DNA of 64,000 nucleotides from Flavobacteriaceae bacterium (GCA_024638225.1 JAHEKR010000002.1:27798-91797); one strand, 5' to 3'. Shown: positions 29,918 through 40,264, counted from the stretch's first letter. The notes: generated by a model not told the origin, from the sequence alone. Made by a program: numbers and translations.

Positions 29918-31986
29918 AAAGTTTTAGAACAGAAATAGAAAATCCCGTAGTCGAACAGGACATACTGGAGTTAGAGCGCAAAATATTTGCATTCAAATCT
30001 GGAGAATTGGATGAGGAAAAATTTCGTAGCCTACGCCTTGCCAGAGGTGTTTATGGCCAGCGTCAACAAGGGGTCCAGATGGTACGCATTAAGTTTCCCT
30101 ATGGAAAATGTAGTGCGCAACAGTTGCGTAGAGTAGCAGCTGTTTCTGATGAATATTCCAATGGTAACATTCATATTACCACCAGGCAGGATGTTCAAAT
30201 TCACTATGTATCTTTAGACAGAACCCCAGAACTATGGACAGAATTAGAACGGGATGCAATTACCATGCGTGAAGCGTGTGGAAATACCATCAGAAATATT
30301 ACGGCTTCACCCATGGCAGGCATTGACCCGGAGGAGCCTTTTAATGTAACTCCTTACGCGCATGCCTTTTTTGAATATTTCCTGAGAAACCCAATATGTC
30401 AGGACATGGGAAGAAAAATAAAGGTGGCCTTTTCCAGTTCTGTAAAAGACGATGCACTTACGTTCACTCATGACATTGGCTTCATTCCCGTTATTCAAGA
30501 AGGTAAACGCGGGTTTAAAATGCTTGTAGGTGGTGGCATTGGTGCACAACCCAGGGTGGCTGATGTGCTCAAGGAATTTATTTCCTTTGACGAGTTTATC
30601 CCATTCACCGAGGCAGTTGTTCGGGTTTTTGACCAATATGGTGAGCGTAATAGAAGAAACAAGGCGCGGATGAAGTTCTTGATTAAGGAGCAAGGCTTTG
30701 ACAATTTCCAACAGCGTGTATCGGACGTATATGCTTCTGTAGAACCAAAAGAACTTCACATTGCCAAAGAAGAATTCAAGCTAAAAGAAACCACTTTATA
30801 CAAAGCAAACACGCCCCTTGATGATGACTTTGAAAACTGGAAATCGGGTAATGTGTATGCACAAAAGCAAGCAGGTCTTGTTGCCGTAGGTATTGCCATA
30901 GACACGGGAGATATTTCATCAGACAAAGCACGTGCACTAGCCGAAGTTATTGAAGCATTTTGTGGAGATGATTTCCGATTTACTATTGGACAAAGTATAT
31001 TGTTGCGCGGGATCAAAGAAGAAAATCTGCCTGCACTGTACCAAGCACTTCAACAACTCAGCTTATCAAAAGCTGGTTTTCATAAGGTTAATGATATCGT
31101 AGCATGTCCAGGAACAGACACCTGTAACCTTGGCATTGCCAGCAGTATGGGCTTGGCAAAAGAATTACAACGCATCATAGAAAAAGAATATGCTACTGTG
31201 GTAGCAAAGCACGCGCTAAACATCAAAATTAGTGGGTGTATGAACGCCTGTGGGCAGCATGCCATTGCCGACATTGGTTTTCAAGGTATGACCGTAAAGT
31301 CTGAGGGAAATATTGCTCCTGCGACACAGGTATTGCTTGGCGGTGGTATCTTAGGAGATGGTGGCGGGCGTTATGCAGATAAAGTATTAAAAGTTCCTGC
31401 AAAGCGAACTCCTGCAGTGTTGCGGTGGTTGCTGGACGACTACACAACAAATGCTTTAGATGGAGAGTCATTTTTAAGGTATTACTTAAGAAAAGAGACG
31501 GATTATTTTTATCAAAACTTAAAAATTTATGCCGATAGTAGTTCACTCACGCAAGACGACCTAATTGATTGGGGAGCAACAGAAACATACAAAAAGGCCA
31601 TTGGTGTGGGTGAATGTGCAGGGGTAACCATTGATTTGGTACAAACCCTGCTTTTTGATGCAGAGGAACAACTTGAAAAAGGAATGAATGCACTTGCAAC
31701 TGGTGCGTGGGCAAACAGTATTTATTACAGCTATGCGGCACGAATTCGCGCTGCCAAAGCCTTACTTACTACACGAGCTGCTAAGATTAATTCACATCAT
31801 TCCATCATCGATGCCTTTGATACGCATTTTCCAACTTACACAAGTGTACACAACAAATCGTTTGGTACAACCACCCGATTACTAAACTCCACATCGCCAA
31901 ATGAGGCTTTTGCAAATGAATATTTTAATGATTCGAAGCAAGTGTTGAATTGGATTAAAAATTACAGAGATGCGCAAAGAAATTAA
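29914..31986 (+). CDS. siroheme-dependent sulfite (nitrite/sulfite family) reductase with HEPN-like C-terminal extension
   Basis: ACPGTDTCNLGIAS and SGCMNACGQHAIADIG siroheme/4Fe-4S Cys motifs; ~110 aa helical C-terminal extension. Confidence 0.9.
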   Translation: MKSFRTEIENPVVEQDILELERKIFAFKSGELDEEKFRSLRLARGVYGQRQQGVQMVRIKFPYGKCSAQQLRRVAAVSDEYSNGNIHITTRQDVQIHYVSLDRTPELWTELERDAITMREACGNTIRNITASPMAGIDPEEPFNVTPYAHAFFEYFLRNPICQDMGRKIKVAFSSSVKDDALTFTHDIGFIPVIQEGKRGFKMLVGGGIGAQPRVADVLKEFISFDEFIPFTEAVVRVFDQYGERNRRNKARMKFLIKEQGFDNFQQRVSDVYASVEPKELHIAKEEFKLKETTLYKANTPLDDDFENWKSGNVYAQKQAGLVAVGIAIDTGDISSDKARALAEVIEAFCGDDFRFTIGQSILLRGIKEENLPALYQALQQLSLSKAGFHKVNDIVACPGTDTCNLGIASSMGLAKELQRIIEKEYATVVAKHALNIKISGCMNACGQHAIADIGFQGMTVKSEGNIAPATQVLLGGGILGDGGGRYADKVLKVPAKRTPAVLRWLLDDYTTNALDGESFLRYYLRKETDYFYQNLKIYADSSSLTQDDLIDWGATETYKKAIGVGECAGVTIDLVQTLLFDAEEQLEKGMNALATGAWANSIYYSYAARIRAAKALLTTRAAKINSHHSIIDAFDTHFPTYTSVHNKSFGTTTRLLNSTSPNEAFANEYFNDSKQVLNWIKNYRDAQRN

Positions 31987-32731
31987 AGGAGAGCTCACAA
32001 TTGTAGGTGCAGGACCTGGTGATCCAGAACTGATCACACTTAAGGGGATAAATGCTATTAGGCAAGCTGATATCATACTATACGATGCGCTGGTCAACAA
32101 AAAACTATTAAAGCATAACACAAAGGGAAAGCATTTTTTTGTTGGAAAGCGGAAGGGAGCGCATTCGTTTAAGCAGCACGAAATTAACAAGATGCTTGTA
32201 AACTTTATTCTGGAGGGAAAGGATGTCGTTCGCCTAAAAGGAGGTGATGTGTCGGTATTTGCTCGAACTGCTGAAGAAATTGATTATGCCGAACAACACA
32301 ATATTGAAGCCAGGCTCATCCCGGGTATTTCTTCTTTTACAGGAATAGCTGCTGCCCACCGAATTTCACTTACAAGGCGTTGCCAATACGAAAGTATATG
32401 GGTGACTACGGGCTATACTTGTGACGGAAGACTTTCGCCCGATATTGAATTTGCAGCGCAATCATCAGCCACGATTGCCATACTTATGGGTATGACGCAT
32501 CTAGAAGAAATAATACGCCTGTTTGGCACCTACAAGCCAAAAAATTACCCTGTTGCTGTTGTACAAAACGGCACCTTACCTTCGGAAAGGTGGGTGGTGG
32601 GAACCATAGAAAGTATTGTAAAAAAAGTGAATGAGGCGGGCATCAGTAACCCAGCTACCATTTTTGTAGGACCAGCAGTAACTGATTCGACAAGCAGATG
32701 GCAACTTCACCATGAAGTACAATTTGCATGA
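31970..32731 (+). CDS. cobA: uroporphyrinogen-III C-methyltransferase
   Basis: IVGAGPGDPELITLKGINAIRQADIILYDALV; VRLKGGDVSVFAR. Confidence 0.95.
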   Translation: MRKEIKGELTIVGAGPGDPELITLKGINAIRQADIILYDALVNKKLLKHNTKGKHFFVGKRKGAHSFKQHEINKMLVNFILEGKDVVRLKGGDVSVFARTAEEIDYAEQHNIEARLIPGISSFTGIAAAHRISLTRRCQYESIWVTTGYTCDGRLSPDIEFAAQSSATIAILMGMTHLEEIIRLFGTYKPKNYPVAVVQNGTLPSERWVVGTIESIVKKVNEAGISNPATIFVGPAVTDSTSRWQLHHEVQFA

Positions 32732-33303
32732 ATACCCTCTACCCTATTTTTCTAAAGACAGAGCAGTTATCGGTACTCGTTGTGGGTGGCGGTTATGTAG
32801 CGCTGGAAAAACTGCAGTTCCTGTTTAAATCATCGCCCAATGCTCAGGTAACCCTATTGGCACCTATGGTTAGAGCGGAAACTAAAGCGTTTATTGAGCA
32901 TAAAAATGTTCATGTAATTAAAGGAACCTATCGGCGTAAATATTTACAAAAAAAACATGTGGTTATCGCGACCACAGACCAACCCAAAGTAAACGAACGA
33001 ATTTATTGTGATTGCAGGAGAAAACACATTTTGGTGAATGTGGCGGACAATCCACCGCTCTGTGATTTTTATATGGGAGGTATTGTAACTAAAGGAAACC
33101 TAAAGCTAGCTATTTCTACAAACGGAAAATCCCCTACTTTAGCAAAACGTTTACGACAGTGGTTAGAGGTGTTTTTGCCAGAGGAGACCGATGCACTATT
33201 GGATAAATTAAACATCTATCGAAATAGGTTGAAGGGAGATTTTGAGCAAAAAGTAAGGGCGATGAATAAATTAACAGAAAAACTACTTGAGCAACATGAT
33301 TAA
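32728..33303 (+). CDS. precorrin-2 dehydrogenase / sirohydrochlorin ferrochelatase (CysG N-terminal like)
   Basis: PIFLKTEQLSVLVVGGGYVALEKLQFLF; NVADNPPLCDFYMGGIV. Confidence 0.9.
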   Translation: MNTLYPIFLKTEQLSVLVVGGGYVALEKLQFLFKSSPNAQVTLLAPMVRAETKAFIEHKNVHVIKGTYRRKYLQKKHVVIATTDQPKVNERIYCDCRRKHILVNVADNPPLCDFYMGGIVTKGNLKLAISTNGKSPTLAKRLRQWLEVFLPEETDALLDKLNIYRNRLKGDFEQKVRAMNKLTEKLLEQHD

Positions 33304-34330
33304 AACGGACATCATTATTATTGGAGCTGGACCAGTTGGGCTTTTTGCCGTATTTGAAGCTGGATTAATGAAATTGCGTTGTCATCTAATTGACGCTATT
33401 CCGCAGGCGGGTGGACAATTGTCTGAAATTTATCCAAAAAAACCCATTTACGACATTCCGGGTTATCCAGCGATTCTCGCAGGTGAGTTAGTTGATAATT
33501 TGATGGAACAAGCCGCACCTTTTAAGCCCGGATTTACCCTTGGTGAACGTGCAGATAGTATTGAGAAACAAGCGGATGACTCATTTGTTGTGACTACTAG
33601 CAAAGGAACACAACACCATGCACCAGTGGTGATGATTGCTGGGGGGCTAGGAAGCTTTGAACCCCGTAAGCCGTTGATTGACAACCTAGCTGACTTTGAA
33701 GATAAAGGAGTACGTTATATTGTTAAAGACCCAGATCAGTTTGAAGGAAAAGATATGGTTATTTCTGGAGGTGGTGATTCCGCTCTTGACTGGGCCATCT
33801 ACTTTGCCCAGAAAGGAAGTTTTGTACACCTTGTACACCGCAGCGACCGATACAGAGCGCATAAAGATTCCATCGAACAAGCACACAAATTGGCCGCAGC
33901 TGGAAAGATGAAACTCCACACCTTTGCTGAGGTAAAAGAATTGAGTGGAAATGGGAAACTTGAGTCAGTTGCTATTTTCAATAAAGAAGAGAAAACACAA
34001 GTTGAGACAACCTTGTGGTTCCCCTTATTTGGTTTATCACCAAAACTTGGACCCATTGGAGACTGGGGACTTGAGATTGAAAAAAATGCCATAGTAGTAG
34101 ACACCTTTGATTACCAAACCAACAGACCCGGAATTTTTGCTATAGGGGACGTTAATACATATCCTGGGAAGCTAAAGCTTATACTTTGCGGATTCCACGA
34201 AGCGACACTTGCTGTGCAAACCGCCTATAAAATCATCAATCCAGATAAGAAGTTCACCCTTAAGTACACTACTGTTCAAGGAGTGCAAGGTTTTGAAGAC
34301 GAGCATCCAAAAGAAGCCATTAAATCTTGA
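33296..34330 (+). CDS. ferredoxin--NADP+ reductase (TrxR-like)
   Basis: DIIIIGAGPVGLFAVFEAGLMKLRCHLIDAIPQAGGQLSEIYPKKPIYDIPGYP; ATG at 33296. Confidence 0.92.
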   Translation: MIKTDIIIIGAGPVGLFAVFEAGLMKLRCHLIDAIPQAGGQLSEIYPKKPIYDIPGYPAILAGELVDNLMEQAAPFKPGFTLGERADSIEKQADDSFVVTTSKGTQHHAPVVMIAGGLGSFEPRKPLIDNLADFEDKGVRYIVKDPDQFEGKDMVISGGGDSALDWAIYFAQKGSFVHLVHRSDRYRAHKDSIEQAHKLAAAGKMKLHTFAEVKELSGNGKLESVAIFNKEEKTQVETTLWFPLFGLSPKLGPIGDWGLEIEKNAIVVDTFDYQTNRPGIFAIGDVNTYPGKLKLILCGFHEATLAVQTAYKIINPDKKFTLKYTTVQGVQGFEDEHPKEAIKS

Positions 34331-34653
34331 GTATAGACATCAACATTACAGTCATTGACCGACAGGGAGAGGAGCACAACATACAGGTTCCGACTGATAT
34401 GAATCTCAATTTGATGGAGATTTGTAAAGGATATGAACTTCCAGTAGAGGGTGTTTGTGGTGGTATGGCGATGTGTGCTTCGTGCCAGGTTTATATACTA
34501 TCTACAGAACATTTTGGAGAACGAAATGAAGACGAACAAGCCATGCTTGACGAAGCCTATTTTGTACAAGAAAACTCGCGCTTGGGCTGTCAAATTCCCA
34601 TTACGCCTAAACTCGAGGGCCTAAAAGTAGCTTTGGCACCAGAAGAGCCATAA
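34327..34653 (+). CDS. 2Fe-2S ferredoxin
   Basis: CGGMAMCASCQVYI ... LGCQIPITPKLEGLKV; apparent TTG start overlapping FNR stop. Confidence 0.9.
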   Translation: MSIDINITVIDRQGEEHNIQVPTDMNLNLMEICKGYELPVEGVCGGMAMCASCQVYILSTEHFGERNEDEQAMLDEAYFVQENSRLGCQIPITPKLEGLKVALAPEEP

Positions 34654-34717
34654 ACCTAACATCCGTTAAGGAAATAATCCATATGTTTGGTTTCAAGATC
34701 ATTTTAAATCATTCAAA

Positions 34718-35473
34718 ATGTTTACAAAACTCCCAAATTTATTTTTTATTTCTTTTTTAACACTCTTCTTCTTTTCGTGTTCTAAAGATGATGTTGAAGA
34801 GAACACAGCTGAAGTTTGCCAGACTCTTGAGACCGGAACTACAATAATGCCGCTTGGCGCCTCTAGGGTCCAAGGCTTTCCTCCTTTTTTTGAAAGTTAT
34901 CGCTATAAATTATGGAAAGATTTGTTGGATGGTGGCTGGGAGTTTGACTTTGTTGGTACTTTCGAGGATACAGTAGTCTATGCAACGTATAAAAACTATT
35001 GTTTTGACAATGACCATGAAGGAAGAGCAGGTTGGACAGCAGCGAGAATTGATGAAAATATCGATACTTGGTTAGACCAATCAAAAAACCCTGACATCGT
35101 TTTGTTTAGCTCTCCTGGAGGTAATGATATTTTGGATGGTGGAAATGTAGAAGATGCATTAGTTCATGTCAATTCAATTATAGATAAAATTCAAGCTCAT
35201 AATCCAAATGTGACCATCCTCATCGAAATATTAGCTCCTGCCAAATCAACCTACATGGATGAAGAAGGGCTCGCGGCTATTTTTTCACAAATGAAAGCCA
35301 TAATTGACGGGATTGCTCAAAATAAAACAACAACTACCTCGACAGTGGTTGCAGTAGATATGGCCACAGGGTTTTCGGATGATTTCCTTGCCGATGACAT
35401 ACATTACAACAAAGCAGGAGCTGCATTTATTGCTGAGCGTTACTACGATGCGTTAATTCCCTTTTTAAAATAG
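34718..35473 (+). CDS. SGNH/GDSL hydrolase lipoprotein
   Basis: lipobox-like LTLFFFSCSKDD; MPLGASRVQGF; NDILDGG; C-terminal DDIHYNKAG. Confidence 0.8.
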   Translation: MFTKLPNLFFISFLTLFFFSCSKDDVEENTAEVCQTLETGTTIMPLGASRVQGFPPFFESYRYKLWKDLLDGGWEFDFVGTFEDTVVYATYKNYCFDNDHEGRAGWTAARIDENIDTWLDQSKNPDIVLFSSPGGNDILDGGNVEDALVHVNSIIDKIQAHNPNVTILIEILAPAKSTYMDEEGLAAIFSQMKAIIDGIAQNKTTTTSTVVAVDMATGFSDDFLADDIHYNKAGAAFIAERYYDALIPFLK

Positions 35474-35521
35474 GTTTGTGTCGTCTATAAAATATGTACT
35501 TTAGGACTCTAATAAGCATAA

Positions 35522-36031
35522 ATGAAAAAGATTGTATTACTTTTAATCGTCTCTGTTCTATGGCTTTCATGTCAACACAGCCAATTAGAAATTGGACTAG
35601 ATGCCAAAAGTGGTTCTACTGCTGCAGGTTTTGCCTTACTTAGTGAAAAAAATGGCACCGTTTACCTGAGTGCTACTATCCGCGGTCTATCTGCGGGTAC
35701 ACATGCTATTCACCTACATGAAAAGGCAGACTGCTCATCAGACGATGGTAAATCAACTGGGGGGCATTGGAACCCCACTTTTGCTCCGCATGGAGCTTGG
35801 GGAAGTGCTGCAGGGTACCACAAAGGGGATATCGGAAATTTTGAGGTAGATGATGACGGAATTGGTCGTGTTTTCTTTGAAACAGACGAATGGTGTATCG
35901 GATGTGACGATCCAACTAAGGATATTCTTGGCAAAGCGATTATTGTACATCAAGGAGCAGATGATTTCGTATCACAACCCTCTGGAGCGGCTGGAGCACG
36001 CATCAGTTGCGCAGGAATAGTGATGGAATAA
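35522..36031 (+). CDS. sodC: Cu/Zn superoxide dismutase lipoprotein
   Basis: HLHEKADCSSDDGKSTGGHWNP; SGAAGARISCAGIV; lipobox VLWLSC. Confidence 0.95.
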   Translation: MKKIVLLLIVSVLWLSCQHSQLEIGLDAKSGSTAAGFALLSEKNGTVYLSATIRGLSAGTHAIHLHEKADCSSDDGKSTGGHWNPTFAPHGAWGSAAGYHKGDIGNFEVDDDGIGRVFFETDEWCIGCDDPTKDILGKAIIVHQGADDFVSQPSGAAGARISCAGIVME

Positions 36032-36033
36032 AG

Positions 36034-36759
36034 CTATTTTTTCGGTACTTGTTCAATAGCTTCCGCTATTTGCTTAACTAAGTCTTCATTGGATTTATTG
36101 AGATCAAAAACCATTGGTTTTTTGATGTGCATAGACTGTTTTATTCCCTTTTTCTTTATAAAGATTCCCTTCTTATCAAACGAACGGCGAAAGCCGTCAA
36201 TCACGATAGGAACTACAATAGGGTTATAGGTTTTGATAATGTGAAGTGTACCCTTTCGCACCGGCGCAAAAGGCTTTGTTGTTCCCTGTGGAAAGGTAAT
36301 CACCCAGCCATCATCAAGAGCTTTCCCAATATTGGTGATATCACTCATTTTTACCTGTCTATTGATCGACTTGCCTTTCTCACGCCAAGTTCGTTCTATC
36401 GAAATTGAACCTGTATACGCCAAAATTCGAGGCAATAGACCTGACTTCATTGTTTCTTTTGCTGCTATATAGTATACATTTAGCTTCGGCCTCCATATGT
36501 AGCGTAAATAATTGAGATTATCGTCACGACCGGCTAAACTTGCGAAAAACACGTGAAACATCGCCGTTACATCAGCGAAATAAGTCTGATGATTTGAAAT
36601 AAAAAGAACATTTTTTTCCGGGAGATCGCGTATGATTGATGAGCCGCGAATATGTAAGTCGTTGAAGCCATTGAACCTGCGTCGCGTAATGATACCCAAC
36701 AAGCGTATCAACCAACGCTTAATAAACAAGTAATGCCCGAATGGATTTTGTTTAAACAC
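36034..36759 (-). CDS. 1-acyl-sn-glycerol-3-phosphate acyltransferase (PlsC-like)
   Basis: FISNHQTYFADV; FPQGTTKPF. Confidence 0.87.
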   Translation of the reverse strand: MFKQNPFGHYLFIKRWLIRLLGIITRRRFNGFNDLHIRGSSIIRDLPEKNVLFISNHQTYFADVTAMFHVFFASLAGRDDNLNYLRYIWRPKLNVYYIAAKETMKSGLLPRILAYTGSISIERTWREKGKSINRQVKMSDITNIGKALDDGWVITFPQGTTKPFAPVRKGTLHIIKTYNPIVVPIVIDGFRRSFDKKGIFIKKKGIKQSMHIKKPMVFDLNKSNEDLVKQIAEAIEQVPKK

Positions 36760-36852
36760 AAGTTATATTTGTATTGCTAAAATACAAAAGGATGACCAAT
36801 AGCTGAGAAATAGTTATCCATAGTACTTTACAAAAACATGTAACTTTACACC

Positions 36853-37560
36853 ATGGAACGGACCATGCACTTAATTTTCTTTGTTACATTATTTGTCGTG
36901 TCCTCATGTACGTCAAAACAACAGCCAAAAACCCCATCAGTCCAATCCATAAAAAAGGGAATCGATACAGTAAAGACTACTGCAGCAAAAAAGCAGGACG
37001 CTGCTGAACCGCTTACCGACAAAACTGCTATTCCCTTTTTGCAGCAGTATGGAAAAGAAAATGCAGAAAATACAGTACGCATCGATACTCCATTGGGAAG
37101 CTTTGATCTTTTACTTTTTGATCAAACGCCTTATCACAGAGCAAATTTTATTTTTCTTACCAAGCAGAAATATTTTGACAATACCTATTTTCATCGTGTT
37201 GTCCCAGGATTCATCATTCAGGGTGGTAATTCAGATAATATGGATACCGGGCAAAAACGAAGAAAAATAGGGAAATATCTGCTGCCGCCAGACACTAGAA
37301 ACGGTTTAAAGCATCACCGTGGCGTAGTATCGATGCCAAGTAGTGCAATTGAAAATCCACATAAGCTTGCTTCTCCATATGAATTTTTTATTGTGCAGCA
37401 AGATCCCGGTGCTTACCACTTAGACGGAAAATACACGGTTTTTGGTAAAGTTATACGTGGAATGGAGGTTGTAGATGCCATAAATGCCTTGCCTATAGAC
37501 AAAAGAGAATGGCCCCTAACTAACATGCGTATGCGTGTGACTATACTAGAAAAAAACTGA
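36853..37560 (+). CDS. cyclophilin-type peptidylprolyl isomerase lipoprotein
   Basis: YFDNTYFHRVVPGFIIQGGNSD; FFIVQQD; lipobox VVSSC. Confidence 0.92.
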   Translation: MERTMHLIFFVTLFVVSSCTSKQQPKTPSVQSIKKGIDTVKTTAAKKQDAAEPLTDKTAIPFLQQYGKENAENTVRIDTPLGSFDLLLFDQTPYHRANFIFLTKQKYFDNTYFHRVVPGFIIQGGNSDNMDTGQKRRKIGKYLLPPDTRNGLKHHRGVVSMPSSAIENPHKLASPYEFFIVQQDPGAYHLDGKYTVFGKVIRGMEVVDAINALPIDKREWPLTNMRMRVTILEKN

Positions 37561-38489
37561 TGACGATAACACAACTTAGATACTGTATTGCCGTGGCCGA
37601 ACACCGTAATTTCACCATAGCGGCTGAACACGTATTTGTGACCCAACCTACATTGAGTATGCAAATTCAAAAAATAGAACAAGAATTGGGTGTTAAGATA
37701 TTTGATCGCACGCAAAAACCTATTGGTCTAACAGCAATTGGTGAAAAGATAATCATGCAAGCAAAACTAATCGTTGCCGAGTCAACACGGATGTTGGATG
37801 TGGTCGAGCAAGAAAAGGGAGTTATCGGTGGTACATTTAAGCTAGGTATTATTCCCACCGTTATGCCAACTCTTCTGCCTATTTTTTTGCAAACTATACT
37901 AAAGGCGTATCCCGAGCTTAAACTTGAAATTGAAGAAATGCCGACCCAGCAAATAATCGAACAGCTTGAAAAAGGCATTTTAGATGCAGGAATAGCAGCG
38001 ACACCTCTTTCACTTGAAGAGGTCATTGAAAAACCACTTTATTACGAACCTTTTATGGTGTATGCGCCTGAACACGCTATTTTGAGCAAGGAAAAAGCTG
38101 TACAACCCCAAATGTTGGAAGGAGAGCGTATGCTACTTTTACAGGATGGACATTGTTTTCGAGATTCGGCGCTTAATATTTGTAAACTGCATAACATTAC
38201 GCCGAATTCATTTCAAATCAACAGTGGAAGTTTTGAGACCTTAATTCAACTTTCACATGAGGGTTTAGGGGTTACGCTTCTCCCCTATTTACACGCGAAA
38301 CAACTCGGCAAAGCACAACAAAAACACATACGTTCATTTGCGGCTCCAGAACCTGCCCGTGAAGTAAGTGTCGTTTATCACAAACGAGGGCTAAAACTGC
38401 ATATTATTAATGCCATACACGAAAAAATACGTGCCGTAATCCGAGGGGCAATTGTTTATGAAGATGTGAAAATTATTAGTCCAAAGTAA
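37560..38489 (+). CDS. oxyR: LysR-family hydrogen-peroxide-type regulator (OxyR-like)
   Basis: MTITQLRYCIAVAEHRNFTIAAEHVFVTQPTLSMQIQKIEQELGVKIFDR; DGHCFRDSALNIC redox cysteine region. Confidence 0.9.
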   Translation: MTITQLRYCIAVAEHRNFTIAAEHVFVTQPTLSMQIQKIEQELGVKIFDRTQKPIGLTAIGEKIIMQAKLIVAESTRMLDVVEQEKGVIGGTFKLGIIPTVMPTLLPIFLQTILKAYPELKLEIEEMPTQQIIEQLEKGILDAGIAATPLSLEEVIEKPLYYEPFMVYAPEHAILSKEKAVQPQMLEGERMLLLQDGHCFRDSALNICKLHNITPNSFQINSGSFETLIQLSHEGLGVTLLPYLHAKQLGKAQQKHIRSFAAPEPAREVSVVYHKRGLKLHIINAIHEKIRAVIRGAIVYEDVKIISPK

Positions 38490-38655
38490 TTTTAGACTTG
38501 TCAAATTTAGCTTTTACCCACGCGTTTAGTCGATTGTATTCATAAGCTGACAGGTAAGTTCTTGCCTTCTTCATTTCCTTTTGAAAAAGTACCTGATACC
38601 CTTTTACGTTGTTGAGTACTTGCTTAAAATAAGACACATTTGGTTTGGGTGCCAT
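38476..38655 (-). CDS. 59-aa small protein of unknown function (below ORF-track cutoff)
   Basis: ATG...TAA reading MAPKPNVSYFKQVLNNVKGYQVLFQKEMKKARTYLSAYEYNRLNAWVKAKFDKSKITLD; tail overlaps oxyR 3' end. Confidence 0.6.
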   Translation of the reverse strand: MAPKPNVSYFKQVLNNVKGYQVLFQKEMKKARTYLSAYEYNRLNAWVKAKFDKSKITLD

Positions 38656-38704
38656 GGTTGGTTGTTTGGAACTAAATTAAGCACTTTAAAATGTTGTCGA
38701 AATG

Positions 38705-39157
38705 TTAATTTTTGGCTTTAATCGACCATAAAAAAGAAAAAGAAGATACTTCGTCACCAGCAGAATCGATTCCACAGGCGTGAAGCCACATCTGCTGTGG
38801 TCCATCTGTTGATGATTTTACAACTGCTTTGGAAACTTCGCTCCCCTGGTTACATTCAAATGTAATTGTCCCAACAGCTTTTTTGGAAAATGTTGCTTTT
38901 GTTTCTATAAGCAACATGGAAGCCTTGATGTCCGAGCTGTGCAGTGATGCCATTATCAAAGCACCAGTACTTAACTCTGCAGCCATTCCCTGTACAGCCC
39001 AAAACATAGAGCGAAAGGGGTTTTTATTCATAAAATTCAAACGCACACGAACAGTACATTGTTTTTCATCTATGCTTTTTACCCGTACACCAGTAAAATA
39101 AGCCGCGGGTAGCTTAAAAAGCGTATATAATTTAATAGATGATGGTGTTATACGCAT
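38705..39157 (-). CDS. DUF4442-type thioesterase-fold protein
   Basis: FTGVRVKSIDEKQCTVRVRLNFMNKNPFRSMFWAVQGMAAELSTGALIM. Confidence 0.75.
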   Translation of the reverse strand: MRITPSSIKLYTLFKLPAAYFTGVRVKSIDEKQCTVRVRLNFMNKNPFRSMFWAVQGMAAELSTGALIMASLHSSDIKASMLLIETKATFSKKAVGTITFECNQGSEVSKAVVKSSTDGPQQMWLHACGIDSAGDEVSSFSFLWSIKAKN

Positions 39158-39160
39158 TGT

Positions 39161-40117
39161 CTAAACCGGAGTTTCTATGGTAGCCAAATAACGCTCGGCA
39201 TCTAGTGCTGCCATACAACCAGTACCAGCAGCAGTAACCGCTTGGCGATATTCTTTATCTTGTACGTCACCAGAAGCAAAAACGCCTGGGATATTCGTTT
39301 TGGTGGATTTGCCTTCTGTAAGTAAATAACCAGCTTCATCCATATCCAATTGTCCCTTAAAAATATCGGTATTGGGCTTGTGTCCAATAGCAATAAAAAG
39401 TCCTGTTATCGCAATTTCCTCTTTTTCTCCAGTTTGGTTATTGACCATACGAAGACCTTCAACAACTTGTTCACCAAGAACTTCATCTATTTCGGTATTG
39501 TAACGCAAATCTATATTTGGAGTTGAGGTAACTCTATGTTGCATCGCCTTGGATGCACGCATATGATCTTTGCGCACAAGCATCGTAACTTTAGAACAAA
39601 TATTGGCCAAATACGTTGCCTCTTCGGCTGCTGTATCTCCACCACCAACTATCGCTACGTCTTGACCTTTATAAAAAAATCCGTCGCAAACAGCACAGGC
39701 AGACACACCACCACCGCGAAGACGCTGCTCACTTGGAAGACCTAAATATTTAGCTGTAGCACCAGTAGAAATAATGACCGTTTCTGCCAATACTTCTTTT
39801 TGGTTGTCAATAGTAACTCGATGAAGCCCTCCTTTTTCTTTCGAAAATTCAACAGCAGTCGCCATTCCGATACGCACATCTGTTCCGAATCGTTCGGCTT
39901 GTTGTTGCAGTTGTACCATCATTGTAGGGCCGTCAACACCTTCTGGATATCCAGGAAAGTTATCCACTTCTGTAGTTGTTGTCAATTGGCCGCCAGGCTC
40001 TAAGCCCGTATAGACAACCGGTTTTAAGTCAGCACGGGCTGCATAAATCGCAGCAGTATATCCAGCAGGTCCAGATCCAATAATTAAGGTTTTGATATGT
40101 TCAGCTTGTTCGTTCAT
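39161..40117 (-). CDS. trxB: thioredoxin-disulfide reductase
   Basis: IIGSGPAGYTAAIYAARADLKPVVYTGLEPGGQL; SACAVCDGFFYKGQDVAIVGGGDTAAEEA. Confidence 0.96.
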   Translation of the reverse strand: MNEQAEHIKTLIIGSGPAGYTAAIYAARADLKPVVYTGLEPGGQLTTTTEVDNFPGYPEGVDGPTMMVQLQQQAERFGTDVRIGMATAVEFSKEKGGLHRVTIDNQKEVLAETVIISTGATAKYLGLPSEQRLRGGGVSACAVCDGFFYKGQDVAIVGGGDTAAEEATYLANICSKVTMLVRKDHMRASKAMQHRVTSTPNIDLRYNTEIDEVLGEQVVEGLRMVNNQTGEKEEIAITGLFIAIGHKPNTDIFKGQLDMDEAGYLLTEGKSTKTNIPGVFASGDVQDKEYRQAVTAAGTGCMAALDAERYLATIETPV

Positions 40118-40264
40118 AAAAAAAATTGTTATTCAAATGTACGTGATTCAAAAGTGAAAAAATTAAGAAGTATATCAAAAGTTATTATCAACTTATCGAG
40201 GATGATGATTAAAAAAATATGTTTGCTTAGCTGTGGATATATTCTATATTTGCAGTCCGTTTTA

